64,000 bases of DNA from NCBI RefSeq assembly GCF_000758725.1, contig NZ_CP009428.1:372001-436000 (forward strand), read 5' to 3'. How positions within the stretch are numbered: the stretch's first letter is position 1; each line of letters begins with the position of its first letter. A model generated the notes under the pieces. It had not been told where the DNA came from, did no database searches, and saw only the letters and a list, made by a program, of their open reading frames with translations. A program made the position numbers and the translations under genes. This DNA comes from Paenibacillus odorifer (GTDB taxonomy: Bacteria; Bacillota; Bacilli; Paenibacillales; Paenibacillaceae). This document shows positions 19,401-27,874 of the stretch, piece after piece.

Positions 19401-19558
19401 GGCTGGAGGTCGTTGCGGAGGGAGTGGAAGAGATCAGCCAGATGGATTTCCTCAGAAAATCGGGCTGCGATAAGGTACAGGGGTATCTGGTTAGCAGACC
19501 TGTTCCGAAGCAGGAAGTGGTGGAGCTTTTGGAACCGCAGAAGCGTTACGGAATATAG
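16436..19558 (+). CDS. SBP-PAS-PAS-GGDEF-EAL c-di-GMP enzyme
   Basis: A 1040-residue membrane sensor. A signal peptide (1-24, ending AHAE) precedes a type-3 solute-binding domain outside the cell (about 28-245), a membrane helix (about 262-283), two PAS domains (about 300-415 and 445-560) separated by short coiled coils, then GGDEF (about 615-770) and EAL (about 785-1035). The cyclase motif GGDEF is intact at 689-693, with a product-inhibition site RxxD (REGD) five residues before it. The EAL motif is intact (FEALIRW at 816), as are ITES, DDFGTGYSS and the EGVE loop, so both activities are possible. The outer domain probably binds an amino acid or other small solute. Confidence 0.93.
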   Translation: MKRCTMLLLIIFLLLLVPPTAAHAEREDIRYQVELEYPPYKYVENGYLTGFDINLSTMIFEKQDYLIHYSTGQWDEVYSRLIQGDIEIAGLMAITESRNQEVLFSDPVIKNYISIYARRELEDEIDLKTLGSYKIGLGNGQYSATVLNSKVGITNYIEYATTPEALKALEKGEIDLLFENQEVIDYLIAEQKLKGSIIKKMSNLYPRDVAFAISKSAPELVTYVNERLDRLHRSGAFEELYQHYFYVHSDYYKVMMRNRFIVGAIILLGLLIISAVLLKMYINHLRRAVYSEQQFFEDVIEHSGMVVWAVQADKKVVRFNNYAERMTGLCENEVVGKNIADMEGLTGSTAAIRNLLERAVQLDYVDNIEHKLPDNSPAARYFSFRTTLLKGLDKQAADIFVLVGVDIDERKQNELRLQQSYEELEATYEELSATEVELQEQFAKLQVGERRFSLATEGSGAYMWELDWETGLYNLSDRWYKLMGYTEDEINSFENGVLSIIHPDDQPSSQKARHDHLAGLTPIYETEYRMRTKDNQFVWFEVSGKAIVDPKDEVVLFIGSLIDISKRKQVELKLSNSYQELEATYEQLTATQQELVEQYDMLVENQKHMHRLAYVDELSNLPNRVCLLESMEKYLQCSGGKAALLFVDTDNFKYINDTLGHKSGDVLIQKASKRLQSLVREGDMLSRLGGDEFVIFIKDIENHEDVLDLAERIMRAFRQSFLIGESYLYVSVSIGISFYPEDGETTEQILKNADVAMYRAKEDGKGTYVVYDKSMHTAFNERMNIEKHLRSAMNNNEFELYYQPQVDIQSGLISGFEALIRWNSPTLGFVSPLSFIKIAEDSRLIIYIGEWVLRESCIFMKGIQDRMGIPYKISVNISIIQLLQDDFVEMVQESLAESGLKPSCLELEITESIFMESFESIVNKLQFLKSQGIRIALDDFGTGYSSLSYLQQLPISTLKMDKTFIDSLSEKAYSQSFVQTIIQLGHNMGLEVVAEGVEEISQMDFLRKSGCDKVQGYLVSRPVPKQEVVELLEPQKRYGI

Positions 19559-19572
19559 CAGTTGATACACAG

Positions 19573-19598
19573 CCCTCATCTACAAGGTGGGGGTTTTT
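19573..19598 (+). terminator. Terminator of the GGDEF-EAL gene
   Basis: CCCTCATC 19573-19580 pairs with GGTGGGGG 19586-19593 (two G-U pairs), followed by five T residues. Confidence 0.65.
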
Positions 19599-19630
19599 GG
19601 TGTGTAATGCTTCTGAGATTAAGTCTTTGC

Positions 19631-19674
19631 AAAAAAACAAGCTCCGACAGATAAACAGTGTCTGTGGAGCTTGT
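19631..19674 (-). terminator. Terminator of the membrane GGDEF gene
   Basis: A long stem joins 19638-19650 with 19662-19673 (one bulge), and on the minus strand it is followed by seven T residues. Confidence 0.85.
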
Positions 19675-19676
19675 CA

Positions 19677-20771
19677 CTAGCTGATGACAATTTTATTCTT
19701 CCCGGTGTTTTTAGCTTCGTAAAGTGCATCATCAGCCTGCTGAAAAGTGGAATTTTTGGAGTCTGCGCCTGTGTAATCATGCATCCCGATACTGACGGTT
19801 ATGCTTTTACCTTCCATTTCGGCAAAAGGGGTATCGGCTACTTTGGCTAGAATTTGTTGCATGATTTCATAGGATCGCTCAAAGGTTTTGGTAGTCAAAA
19901 TGACAATGAATTCCTCGCCACCGTACCGCGCGGCGAAATCATCAGGACCGATATACTCGAGCAGAATCGCTGCGACTTTTTGTAATACGATATCTCCAAC
20001 GGAGTGTCCATAGCAATCATTTACTTTTTTGAAATTATCGATATCCATAACGGCAAGCTGCATGGAGAATGGATTACTCTGCTGATGCTCAATTAGCCAA
20101 CCTAAATATTCGTGAAAAGTCTTGTGATTATACAGATCAGTCAGGGGGTCTATCTTAGATAGACGATCCATAATTATATTCTGAATGCGTAATTCCTGTT
20201 CTGACTTAACGGAGTTCTGCAGGGATTGCATCAAATCACGTCCACGAACGATTACTGCAAAACCTGCCAAAGCAGTGCCTGCAAAAATAAGAGCGATAAT
20301 GATAGTTTGGGTGATCGGTAAGTACTCGTGAATGGGTGTCCTGATGAATAAAATGATCGTGTACAGTAGAGAAATAGCAGAAGTGGCTATCATATAACTG
20401 CTCTTCAGATAGATCATCGAGACTAGTAGCGGGAACAGCATAATTAATGATTTAACATGCAACTCATCGCTGAGATTGACGATAATCAAAACCGCAAATA
20501 GATGGCTTGCAACCGTAATGGCGAGTTGGGCCCACAGAGGCCTCCATCTATAGATTACTTCTAGAATAATGATCAAACTCACTATGATGGAATCAGAAAT
20601 CAACGAGTGCTCAATATAATCGTTCCTGGTTGGGGTTTCCGGACGCTGGCTCCATAAGGATAGAGAAACAATGAACTGAATACTTAAATACACAATCAGG
20701 ATGATCCAGAATGAATTGAGAAGCACACGATTCCAATAGGTCTGACGAGGAGTTTGAGGTGTGGCGCGCAT
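19677..20771 (-). CDS. Membrane diguanylate cyclase (GGEEF)
   Basis: A 364-residue protein with about six N-terminal membrane helices (residues 15-175, MASE-like) and a C-terminal GGDEF domain. The active site reads ARYGGEEF, a functional variant. The residues five positions before it read GPDD rather than RxxD, so the inhibitory site is missing and the enzyme may lack feedback control. Substrate-binding segments DPLTDLYNHKTFHEYL and VMDIDNFKKVNDCYGH are present. It converges on the GGDEF-EAL gene. The pair suggests local clustering of c-di-GMP enzymes in a genome that also carries a c-di-GMP riboswitch at 55.9 kb. Confidence 0.92.
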   Translation of the reverse strand: MRATPQTPRQTYWNRVLLNSFWIILIVYLSIQFIVSLSLWSQRPETPTRNDYIEHSLISDSIIVSLIIILEVIYRWRPLWAQLAITVASHLFAVLIIVNLSDELHVKSLIMLFPLLVSMIYLKSSYMIATSAISLLYTIILFIRTPIHEYLPITQTIIIALIFAGTALAGFAVIVRGRDLMQSLQNSVKSEQELRIQNIIMDRLSKIDPLTDLYNHKTFHEYLGWLIEHQQSNPFSMQLAVMDIDNFKKVNDCYGHSVGDIVLQKVAAILLEYIGPDDFAARYGGEEFIVILTTKTFERSYEIMQQILAKVADTPFAEMEGKSITVSIGMHDYTGADSKNSTFQQADDALYEAKNTGKNKIVIS

Positions 20772-20953
20772 AATGTGATCCTCTTTTCCAGTGGCAATAT
20801 GCTTATATATTCGACAATAAGCTCAGGTTTCCTCTTGATGGCTTTCTTGGAAGCGGGAGTTCAACAAGCATCTTTATAAGGGGAGATTGCCTGGCCCGGG
20901 GAATGATTGAACGAAAAGGAATACTATAGAAAGTATTTCCTTTAATTAACTCT

Positions 20954-20964
20954 GCTGATATAAT
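20954..20964 (+). promoter_or_regulatory. Promoter -10 of the chemoreceptor gene
   Basis: The sequence GCTGATATAAT contains an extended -10 for the main sigma factor (TGATATAAT) and also resembles a sigma-D -10 (GCCGATAT). No convincing -35 of either type (TTGACA or TAAA) lies at the right distance, so the sigma factor is open. Confidence 0.45.
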
Positions 20965-21005
20965 GTTAGAATACATAACATCAATCGAGTGGAGTGGAAT
21001 TGAAG

Positions 21006-22520
21006 ATGCAGATCCGTCCAAACCAGATTTTTGTAGTCGTCCTGTTGCTTCTTGTCAGTGTGTACAGCTTATTGATTGACATGCTCTGGATTCATAAGCT
21101 GGTGATTATTCTGTTTATGGGTTCTCTAGGATGGTTCTCGCTGAATACATCCCGCTACGGTTATCGCAAAGAAGCGCTGCTGAAGGAGTCACAGAACAAA
21201 GTGGAGCTTCTTGGCAATGAGATTGTAGTTACCTCGGATCGGCTGCATGGTGCACTTGAAGAAATCAGCCGCCATACAGAGCAGCTGCAGCAGACAGCGG
21301 ATTATTCACACGCGTATGAAACGGATTTAAGGATTCGCAGCAACGAAGCTAAAGCCAATATTGAAGGGGCCTATCAGACGATGGGCGGTGTAGCTTCAGT
21401 TACAGCACATATCGAAGAATTGACGGAAAAACTAGGCTCGAATATGCAATATGCCCGGCAAGGAATGACAGCAATGGTAGATTCCCTGAGCATTGCAGAT
21501 GGGGTGATGAAGGATCTGCAAACACAGAGTGGGGACATGTTAGCTAAGTTTACTACCCTGAGTAATCATATTGCGATGGTAGAGGAGATCAATACATTGA
21601 TTAACTCCATTGTGAATGAGACCTCATTGCTCGCGCTGAATGCTTCTATTGAAGCGGCCCGGGCCGGTGAACAGGGCCGCGGATTTGCAGTAGTGGCCAG
21701 CCGGATTCGGCAGCTGGCTGATCAAAGCAAGAGCTCGGTAGAACGCTCCTCAGGCATCTTGCTTGACATTAATAATGGAGTACAGCAGGTGCTGGAATCC
21801 GTTACGAAAGAGCAAGTCTCAGTGGAGCGTGGGGTGAACGAGGTCGGCACGGTGAAGCTTCGACTCGATGATATCGCGTCGAGAGTAGATGAAGTAGGCA
21901 GCGCCGTGACGGAAACAATCGATGCTGCCGCGAAGCAGGGCAAGCTGATTGTAGAAGTGACAACGGAGCTGAGCGGTGCGGTGGCGATCGTGAATGAGAC
22001 GATTGCCAATGTAGACCTTACGCTGGAGCAGGTGACACGGCAGCGGGATCAAATTGGGCAGCTGAACGAAGTCAGCGCCAATCTGTTAGCGGAGTCGCAA
22101 TCCTTGCAGCAATCGGTTACTAGCATTGCGGGCAGAGCGGAAATTGAGATGAGCCAATATGCAGCCCGGCTTCAGGAAATGCAGAGTCTCTTGGAGACGA
22201 TTTCCGCCAAGGAAGAACTTTACGCTCCAGATACTGAAGTTCATCAAGGTGTTTTGAACGCTTACATTAAGAAAATTCCAGATGTACAAGCCATTTGGTC
22301 TAATCGGACGGATGGAACCTTTATCTACTCCGAGCCAGCGGCTGGCTTGTTGAATGCTAAGCGGCGTGATTGGTGGAATGGGGCCATGAATGAAGGTGAA
22401 TATGTCTCTAAACCTTACGTATCTGCGATTACGAAACGTTCTTGTATTACATTATCTAGAGCAATCCGGAATCGTCAGGGAGATGTAGTAGGCGTGGTGG
22501 GTATTGATTTAGCGGTGTAA
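21006..22520 (+). CDS. Methyl-accepting chemotaxis protein with C-terminal sensor domain
   Basis: About 504 residues. The ATG at 21006 is preceded by GGAGTGG; TTG at 21000 and GTG at 20994 are alternatives. Two adjacent hydrophobic segments (about residues 10-45) form a short hairpin in the membrane with almost nothing outside, and there is no HAMP domain. A coiled-coil signalling domain follows, with the conserved tip [20 protein letters not shown] and [15 protein letters not shown]. After it, residues about 410-504 ([31 protein letters not shown]) look like a Cache/PAS-type sensor placed at the C terminus. So it seems to sense an internal signal. No chemotaxis genes are adjacent; the gene is monocistronic. 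Confidence 0.88.
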   Translation: MQIRPNQIFVVVLLLLVSVYSLLIDMLWIHKLVIILFMGSLGWFSLNTSRYGYRKEALLKESQNKVELLGNEIVVTSDRLHGALEEISRHTEQLQQTADYSHAYETDLRIRSNEAKANIEGAYQTMGGVASVTAHIEELTEKLGSNMQYARQGMTAMVDSLSIADGVMKDLQTQSGDMLAKFTTLSNHIAMVEEINTLINSIVNETSLLALNASIEAARAGEQGRGFAVVASRIRQLADQSKSSVERSSGILLDINNGVQQVLESVTKEQVSVERGVNEVGTVKLRLDDIASRVDEVGSAVTETIDAAAKQGKLIVEVTTELSGAVAIVNETIANVDLTLEQVTRQRDQIGQLNEVSANLLAESQSLQQSVTSIAGRAEIEMSQYAARLQEMQSLLETISAKEELYAPDTEVHQGVLNAYIKKIPDVQAIWSNRTDGTFIYSEPAAGLLNAKRRDWWNGAMNEGEYVSKPYVSAITKRSCITLSRAIRNRQGDVVGVVGIDLAV

Positions 22521-22531
22521 TAAAGCAACAG

Positions 22532-22570
22532 CAGCAAGCCCTTCTGTAGCAGAGGCTTGCTGTTTTTTTT
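22532..22570 (+). terminator. Terminator of the chemoreceptor gene
   Basis: CAGCAAGCC 22532-22540 pairs perfectly with GGCTTGCTG 22554-22562, followed by eight T residues. Confidence 0.9.
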
Positions 22571-22595
22571 ATTCCGATGCTAACACAACTTAGCT

Positions 22596-23168
22596 TTAGG
22601 TAGCGCTGACCTGCAATTGCTTCCACGTTGCCTGCCAGTTTTTTTGTGCAATTCGTTTTTCATAAATAGGGAGTAAGCTTGGATTATTGTTGAAATGAGG
22701 GGTAGCCCGCAACACTACATTAATAACATCCGCAATCCCATGCGGAGCGGTTAGGATAACCTTACCGTATTCATCTAAGGAAAGCCCAAGCGCTGTAGCT
22801 GTTTCCGGAAACTTGGAGATGGCATCTACAGATGACGTATAGGGTGCAAGGTTGTTAATGGTATGCATTCTTGCTTCATTCTTAACGGACCATGGCACAT
22901 GGGGATTTAAATCTCTTAGTTTTGCCTCCCATTGCTTTTCCACTTCCTCATGAAGATTGCTGCCGTCATAATAAATAACATCAATATCTGGCAAAGGGGT
23001 CCGTTCTTCAAATCCATGTAAGGTATCCCAGATTTTTGAACGTACAAACCCCGCACAAACCCACCAGTCAGGTAACTGTAGCGATCTGGCATTTTCTAAA
23101 ATATCCATCATCCAGGGATCATTATGTACAAGCTGAATGATATCTGCCTCGTGTTCTATCTTGCGCAA
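22596..23168 (-). CDS. Nucleotidyltransferase-like protein (DUF925/NTP_transf_6 type)
   Basis: A 190-residue cytoplasmic protein starting at TTG behind AGGAGGTGG. It shows the family segments DWWVCAGFVRSKIWD near residue 35 and LPDIDVIYYD near residue 60. The latter provides the paired acidic residues of a polymerase-beta-like nucleotidyltransferase fold, and APHGIADVINVVLRATPHF closes the domain. Members are widespread, often annotated only as nucleotidyltransferase family protein, and no substrate is known. It stands alone between the chemoreceptor and the LytS-type kinase, transcribed away from the latter. Confidence 0.85.
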   Translation of the reverse strand: MRKIEHEADIIQLVHNDPWMMDILENARSLQLPDWWVCAGFVRSKIWDTLHGFEERTPLPDIDVIYYDGSNLHEEVEKQWEAKLRDLNPHVPWSVKNEARMHTINNLAPYTSSVDAISKFPETATALGLSLDEYGKVILTAPHGIADVINVVLRATPHFNNNPSLLPIYEKRIAQKNWQATWKQLQVSAT

Positions 23169-23315
23169 ACTGCCACCTCCTAATATTCATGCTTCCAATC
23201 TGTTAATATCATACAACAAGAGTTTCAATAGAGGTATAAAGGGACAGGCTGAATGGACAGAGGCATGAACTATCTTTATAATGAATCGACATCGAGACCT
23301 TTGGAGGCGGTGACC

Positions 23316-24977
23316 GTGCAATATACGTTTACTATATTACTGCAATTGTTGGAAAGAGCTGCGTTATTGCTGATGTGTCTATTTGTATTGACTCGTCTGC
23401 CGCGGTTTAAAGAGGTTTTTCAAAAAGGGAGTTACGCTCCGCAAGAGCTTGCTATTGCAACGATGATCTTCAGCTTATTTGCCATTTTCGGCACTTATAG
23501 CGGAATTAATGTGGAAGGTTCGCTTGTGAATGTACGAATTATCGCCATCGTATCTGGCGGGATTTTGTTCGGGCCATGGGTTGGACTTATAACAGGCATC
23601 ATCTCAGGGGTTCACCGTTTTCTGATTGATATCGGAGGGGTAACCTCTCTTCCTTGTCTGATTACGAGTATCACCGCGGGCATAGTGTCTGGGATAATCT
23701 ATCGCCGCACCTCTGGTGAGCGTCGCTGGATAGCAGGCATCTTGGCGGGAATGGCCTGTGAGGCACTGACGATGCTGCTCATTCTAGCGATGGCTCAGCC
23801 GATGTCGCTGGGTGTGGATATCGTGTCCAAGATCGCTTTTCCGATGATTATGAGCCAGATTAGTGTCGGCCTGATTGTCGTGTTAGTGCAGAGCGTGGAA
23901 GGTGAGAAGGAACGGATTGCGGCTAAGCAGTCCAAGCTGGCGCTTGATATTGCCAATAAGACCTTGCCGTATTTTCGCAATATTAACCAGGAGTCGCTGC
24001 ACACCATCTGCCAGATCATCAAAGAGGATATCGGTGCAGACGCTGTAGCGATTACTGATACTCGGTTTATTCGTGCCTATGTTGGTGTGGGTGAGGAGGA
24101 TTATGAGACAACTAACGATATTATCAGTGAGGAAACTAAAGTAACGTTGTCCAGTGGTGAAATTACCATCCGTAATGATGATAGTGATTACGTGAATCCG
24201 CAGATCAAGTCGCTGATCATTATTCCTTTAAAGGAAAAGGGTGAGGTGACGGGAGCGCTCAAAATCTATTACACCAAAGCCCACAAGATTACCTACTCAC
24301 TTCAAGCTATGGCCGTGGGTCTGTCGCAAATGATCTCTACCTTGATGGAAGTGTCGCGGGTGGAAGGCATTAAGGAAATGGCGAACAAAGCGGAGCTGAA
24401 GGCACTGCAGACCAGCATTAACCCGCATTTTTTATTCAATGCACTGAATGCGATTGCGTCCTCGATTCGAATTAATCCGGATAAGGCGCGTGAGCTGATT
24501 GTGAATCTGTCCGGTTATATGAGATACAATCTGGAGCTTACCGATGAATTCATTGATATCAAACGAGAGCTACAGCAGGTCCAGCAATACGTAGAGATCG
24601 AAAAGGCGCGTTTTGGAAGCCGGCTTAACGTGCTTTATGATATTGATGAGGTTCAGGTTCGGATTCCGAGTCTGATCATTCAGCCGCTTGTAGAAAATGC
24701 GATTATACATGGCATACTGAAGGTAAGAGGGACAGGAACAGTAACGATTTCTGTAAAAGACCACGGGGATACCGTACGGGTGGGCATTCGCGATACCGGA
24801 GCTGGCATCAGCGAGGAAACGATAGAGAAAGTCTATACTGGCGATATGCCGGAGAATAAAATCGGGCTGTTTAATGTACACCAACGGGTAAAGCTGATCT
24901 ATGGGACTGGACTTACCATTCAGAGATTGGATAAAGGGACGAACATCTTTTTTGATGTTAAAAAGGAGGACCAATGA
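23316..24977 (+). CDS. LytS/YpdA-type sensor histidine kinase
   Basis: A 553-residue membrane kinase. The GTG at 23316 follows GGAGGCGG at the right distance and places the start just before the first helix; an ATG at 23253 is an alternative. Five to six helices form a 5TMR-LYT domain (about 1-185, with the conserved [20 protein letters not shown]). A GAF-like domain follows (about 205-335), then a HisKA of the LytS class ([12 protein letters not shown], His371) and an HATPase domain ([19 protein letters not shown]). Relatives in E. coli (BtsS, YpdA) sense pyruvate. It overlaps the response-regulator gene by 4 bp, and a YhjX-like transporter follows, as in the YpdAB system. Confidence 0.92.
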   Translation: MQYTFTILLQLLERAALLLMCLFVLTRLPRFKEVFQKGSYAPQELAIATMIFSLFAIFGTYSGINVEGSLVNVRIIAIVSGGILFGPWVGLITGIISGVHRFLIDIGGVTSLPCLITSITAGIVSGIIYRRTSGERRWIAGILAGMACEALTMLLILAMAQPMSLGVDIVSKIAFPMIMSQISVGLIVVLVQSVEGEKERIAAKQSKLALDIANKTLPYFRNINQESLHTICQIIKEDIGADAVAITDTRFIRAYVGVGEEDYETTNDIISEETKVTLSSGEITIRNDDSDYVNPQIKSLIIIPLKEKGEVTGALKIYYTKAHKITYSLQAMAVGLSQMISTLMEVSRVEGIKEMANKAELKALQTSINPHFLFNALNAIASSIRINPDKARELIVNLSGYMRYNLELTDEFIDIKRELQQVQQYVEIEKARFGSRLNVLYDIDEVQVRIPSLIIQPLVENAIIHGILKVRGTGTVTISVKDHGDTVRVGIRDTGAGISEETIEKVYTGDMPENKIGLFNVHQRVKLIYGTGLTIQRLDKGTNIFFDVKKEDQ

Positions 24978-25702
24978 GAGCGATCATCGTAGAGGATGAA
25001 GAGCTGGCAAGACAGGAGCTGGCTTATTTAATAGAGACGCACAGCGGGATCGATATAACGGCACAGTTTGAAGATGGGCTGGACGCACTTAAATTTTTGC
25101 AGAGTGATACGGTAGATGTGATTTTTCTGGATATTAATATTCCCTCTATCGATGGGGTGCTGTTGGCACAGAATATCAGTAGATTCTCGGTAAAACCCTA
25201 CATAGTGTTCATCACTGCGTATAAGGAGCATGCCGCTGAGGCGTTTGAGATTGAAGCTTTTGACTATATTCTTAAGCCGTATAGCGAGGTTCGCATTAAA
25301 GCCATGCTGCACAAGCTGGAAAATGCGGTTGCCAGCCGTGGACGACAGGGGGAAGAGGAGCGTAATCCGGTGAGTGACAAGGTCAATCTGTGGAAAAATG
25401 AAAAGATTATCGTAGTGAATGCCGACGATATTTATTACGCCTCCGCGCAGGAAAAAAGTACAAGTGTGATGACTAAAGGTGAGGAATACAGCATGGCACT
25501 TAGTATTAGCGATTTCTTTCAGCGGCTGCCGCAGGATCGTTTTTTTCGCTGCCATCGTTCCTATATTGTTAACCTGTCCAAGATCAAGGAAATCATCCCG
25601 TGGTTCAACAATACGTATTTGCTGCGCCTGCATGATTTAGATTTTGAAGTGCCGGTAAGTCGTAGTAAGGTAAAAGAATTCAGGCAGATTATGCGCTTAT
25701 AA
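24974..25702 (+). CDS. LytTR response regulator (YpdB/LytR-type)
   Basis: A 242-residue regulator: receiver domain at 1-120 with the acidic pocket EDEE and phospho-acceptor Asp53 in [13 protein letters not shown], and a LytTR DNA-binding domain at about 137-242 ([27 protein letters not shown]). The ATG overlaps the kinase stop. LytTR proteins bind pairs of short direct repeats two helical turns apart; such a pair is present at 25719-25744, just before the transporter gene. The likely target is therefore the neighbouring YhjX-like gene. Confidence 0.93.
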   Translation: MRAIIVEDEELARQELAYLIETHSGIDITAQFEDGLDALKFLQSDTVDVIFLDINIPSIDGVLLAQNISRFSVKPYIVFITAYKEHAAEAFEIEAFDYILKPYSEVRIKAMLHKLENAVASRGRQGEEERNPVSDKVNLWKNEKIIVVNADDIYYASAQEKSTSVMTKGEEYSMALSISDFFQRLPQDRFFRCHRSYIVNLSKIKEIIPWFNNTYLLRLHDLDFEVPVSRSKVKEFRQIMRL

Positions 25703-25717
25703 ATGCAATTCATTCTT

Positions 25718-25772
25718 CATTTCCGTCATCTCATGCCGGATTTCTCTCAACATCGGCTGGTTTAGCTACAAT
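25718..25772 (+). promoter_or_regulatory. Candidate LytTR binding site and promoter of the transporter gene
   Basis: Two copies of ATTTC (25719-25723 and 25740-25744) repeat exactly 21 bp apart, with further matches nearby. The known E. coli YpdB site is two GGCATTTCAT boxes with the same 21-bp period. A -10-like TACAAT lies at 25767-25772 without a good -35, as expected when an activator sits over that position. Confidence 0.5.
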
Positions 25773-25828
25773 AAAGAGGCGATAGAAGCTCTTGTAGCAG
25801 ACAACGAGAGAGAAAGAAGGAAAAGACC

Positions 25829-27085
25829 ATGACTACGACAATGGACAGCAAAAGCACCAAACGGTGGCTAATCGTATTAGGTACAGTAATTATGCAAATG
25901 GGTCTAGGTACCATCTATACATGGAGTTTATTTAATGCGCATCTGGTAACAAAATTTGGCTGGGAGCTTAACTCCGTTTCGATTACTTTTTCTATAACGA
26001 GCTTTGCACTCGCTTTCGCGACCTTGTTCGCAGGGAAGCTGCAGGATCGTTTCGGGCTTCGCCGTTTGACTGCTACTGCTGGGATTGTGCTCGGACTAGG
26101 ATTGATCCTTAGCTCGCAGGCCAATTCACTCTTCATGTTCTATTTATTGGTTGGGGTGATCGTTGGTTTTGCGGATGGGACAGCTTATATCACTTCATTA
26201 TCTAATTTAATTAAATGGTTTCCGAATAATAAAGGTTTAATCTCCGGCGTATCCGTTGGTGCTTATGGAACAGGGAGTTTGATCTTTAAATATATTAACG
26301 GCGGGTTGATTGACTCAGTGGGTGTGTCTAATACATTTATGTATTGGGGTTTGATTGTTATGGGCATGATTGTAATCGGTTCCTTGCTCGTAAGAGAAGC
26401 CCCGGTTCAAGCGGCCCCAGCACCAGCGGGTTCAACGACAGCTGCAGTAATGAGTTCACCGAAAGACTATACGGTCAAAGAAATGCTGCGGACAAAAGAA
26501 GCGTATCTGCTATTTATCATCTTTTTCACCGCCTGTATGTGTGGTCTGTATTTGATCGGTATTGTAAAAGATATCGGCGTGCAGCTGGCTGGACTTGATG
26601 TACAGACTGCAGCTAGTGCGGTGGCTATGATTGCGATCTTTAATACAGCGGGACGTTTAATTCTGGGTGCTTTATCTGACAAAATGAGTCGCTTGAAGCT
26701 GGTAGGCGCATCACTTGCTGTAACTGCGGCGGCTATGCTGACCCTCAGCTACGCGACCCTGAATTTCGGACTTTTCTTCACTTGTGTAGCAGCCATTGCG
26801 TTCTGCTTTGGCGGGAATATCACGGTGTTCCCGGCCATTGTCAGCGACTTCTTCGGACTGAAAAATCACAGTAAGAACTACGGAATCGTCTACCAAGGTT
26901 TTGGTATTGGTGCCCTTTCCGGTTCGTTTATCGCCGTCTTCCTAGGCGGGTTCAAACCAACCTTTGTTATCTTTGGCCTCTTGTGCCTGCTGGCCTGCAT
27001 CATCGCGATTTCTCTGAAACCGCCAGTGGCGAAGTCGAAAGAGAAAAAAGCGCTGCGTCTCAAAGCAACGGAACGTACAGCTTAA
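25829..27085 (+). CDS. YhjX-like MFS transporter (OFA family)
   Basis: A 418-residue MFS protein with twelve predicted helices. It resembles E. coli YhjX along its whole length as recalled: LGTIYTWSLFNAHL near the start, GKLQDRFGLRR between helices 2 and 3, IKWFPNNKGLISGVSVGAYG, ACMCGLYLIGIVKDI and GGNITVFPAIVSDFFGLKN. YhjX is induced by pyruvate through YpdAB. The OFA family moves small mono- and dicarboxylates such as oxalate or formate. The gene lies 126 bp behind the LytTR regulator and ends in a strong terminator. Pyruvate or a related acid is the best substrate guess. Confidence 0.9.
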   Translation: MTTTMDSKSTKRWLIVLGTVIMQMGLGTIYTWSLFNAHLVTKFGWELNSVSITFSITSFALAFATLFAGKLQDRFGLRRLTATAGIVLGLGLILSSQANSLFMFYLLVGVIVGFADGTAYITSLSNLIKWFPNNKGLISGVSVGAYGTGSLIFKYINGGLIDSVGVSNTFMYWGLIVMGMIVIGSLLVREAPVQAAPAPAGSTTAAVMSSPKDYTVKEMLRTKEAYLLFIIFFTACMCGLYLIGIVKDIGVQLAGLDVQTAASAVAMIAIFNTAGRLILGALSDKMSRLKLVGASLAVTAAAMLTLSYATLNFGLFFTCVAAIAFCFGGNITVFPAIVSDFFGLKNHSKNYGIVYQGFGIGALSGSFIAVFLGGFKPTFVIFGLLCLLACIIAISLKPPVAKSKEKKALRLKATERTA

Positions 27086-27105
27086 GGTGTAATTGAAGTT
27101 AGAGC

Positions 27106-27151
27106 CAGGCAGCGATTCTCCGGTTAGTGGAGAATCGCTGCCTGTTTTTTT
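27106..27151 (+). terminator. Terminator of the YhjX-like gene
   Basis: A perfect 16-pair stem (27106-27121 with 27129-27144, loop GGTTAGT) is followed by seven T residues. Confidence 0.95.
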
Positions 27152-27235
27152 GATTTGCGGTGGCTTGCTGAGCTGAGACTTGTTTGGGCGGATTATCTTC
27201 AATTGGGAGAAGGAGTTTTGCTGGGATCTGAGAAG

Positions 27236-27420
27236 TAACTGCATTCTGTGCAACTATTCCGTATGAAATAGTGAATCTTCGGATTTTAGCTGTATTCTGT
27301 ACAACTAAAACCTCGAGATGTTGCTTAGAGGCGAAAAAACCAAGGAAATAGTTGCACCAAATACAGCTATATCTAATGGTGGCGTGATGCGTGAAAAAAT
27401 AGTTGTATGAAATACAGTTA
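27236..27420. repeat. Four-palindrome repeat element, copy 1
   Basis: Four 21-bp imperfect palindromes start at 27236, 27287, 27349 and 27400, so the spacings are 51, 62 and 51 bp. Read in one orientation all fit TARCTGYATT, two variable bases, then RTRCAACTA. The first two units are in the forward sense and the last two are inverted. The sequence between units is unique. A second copy with the same spacing is at 50965-51150. No gene is visible in 27152-27874; this element and the hexamer array fill most of it. Confidence 0.8.
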
Positions 27421-27436
27421 AACGTGACTACCCTTG

Positions 27437-27635
27437 CACCAGCACCAGCACCAGCACCAGCACCAGCACCAGCACCAGCACCAGCACCAGCACCAGCACC
27501 AGCACCAGCACCAGCACCAGCACCAGCACCAGCACCAGCACCAGCACCAGCACCAGCACCAGCACCAGCACCAGCACCAGCACCAGCACCAGCACCAGCA
27601 CCAGCACCAGCACCAGCACCAGCACCAGCACCAGC
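27437..27635. repeat. Hexanucleotide array, about 33 copies of CACCAG
   Basis: An uninterrupted 199-bp microsatellite with period six begins 16 bp after the palindrome element. From 27636 to about 27735 it decays into imperfect related copies (ACCTA and CACC motifs). Open frames run through it on both strands (Ala-Pro on plus, Ala-Gly on minus), but only because a six-base repeat cannot make stops; none has a ribosome binding site or unique domain, so no gene is called. Confidence 0.95.
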
Positions 27636-27874
27636 TACATCACTAGGAGCACCTAGCACCTATATCACTACAGGCACCTACACCAGCACCTACATCAGTA
27701 CCAGCATCTGTACCAACGTCTGTGGGCCTGCACCATCACTTTTGCCATTCCTTTCCCTTCGTCTCTCTTTTGCGTCTAAACATTGCCTCCGTTACTGCTC
27801 AATATGTTTATTTAGAGGGTGGATAGATTTGTCGGACGCACAGCGGATTTTTTGTAACTAGGTAAGCAAGTACA

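Noticed and set aside
27437..27635. CRISPR array
   Set aside because: The period is six bases with no spacers and there are no cas genes.
27403..27861. Open frames of Ala-Pro (plus) and Ala-Gly, His-Gln and Leu-Val (other frames) repeats
   Set aside because: They exist only because the CACCAG array cannot form stops; no ribosome binding site, no unique domain, and several frames are open at once.
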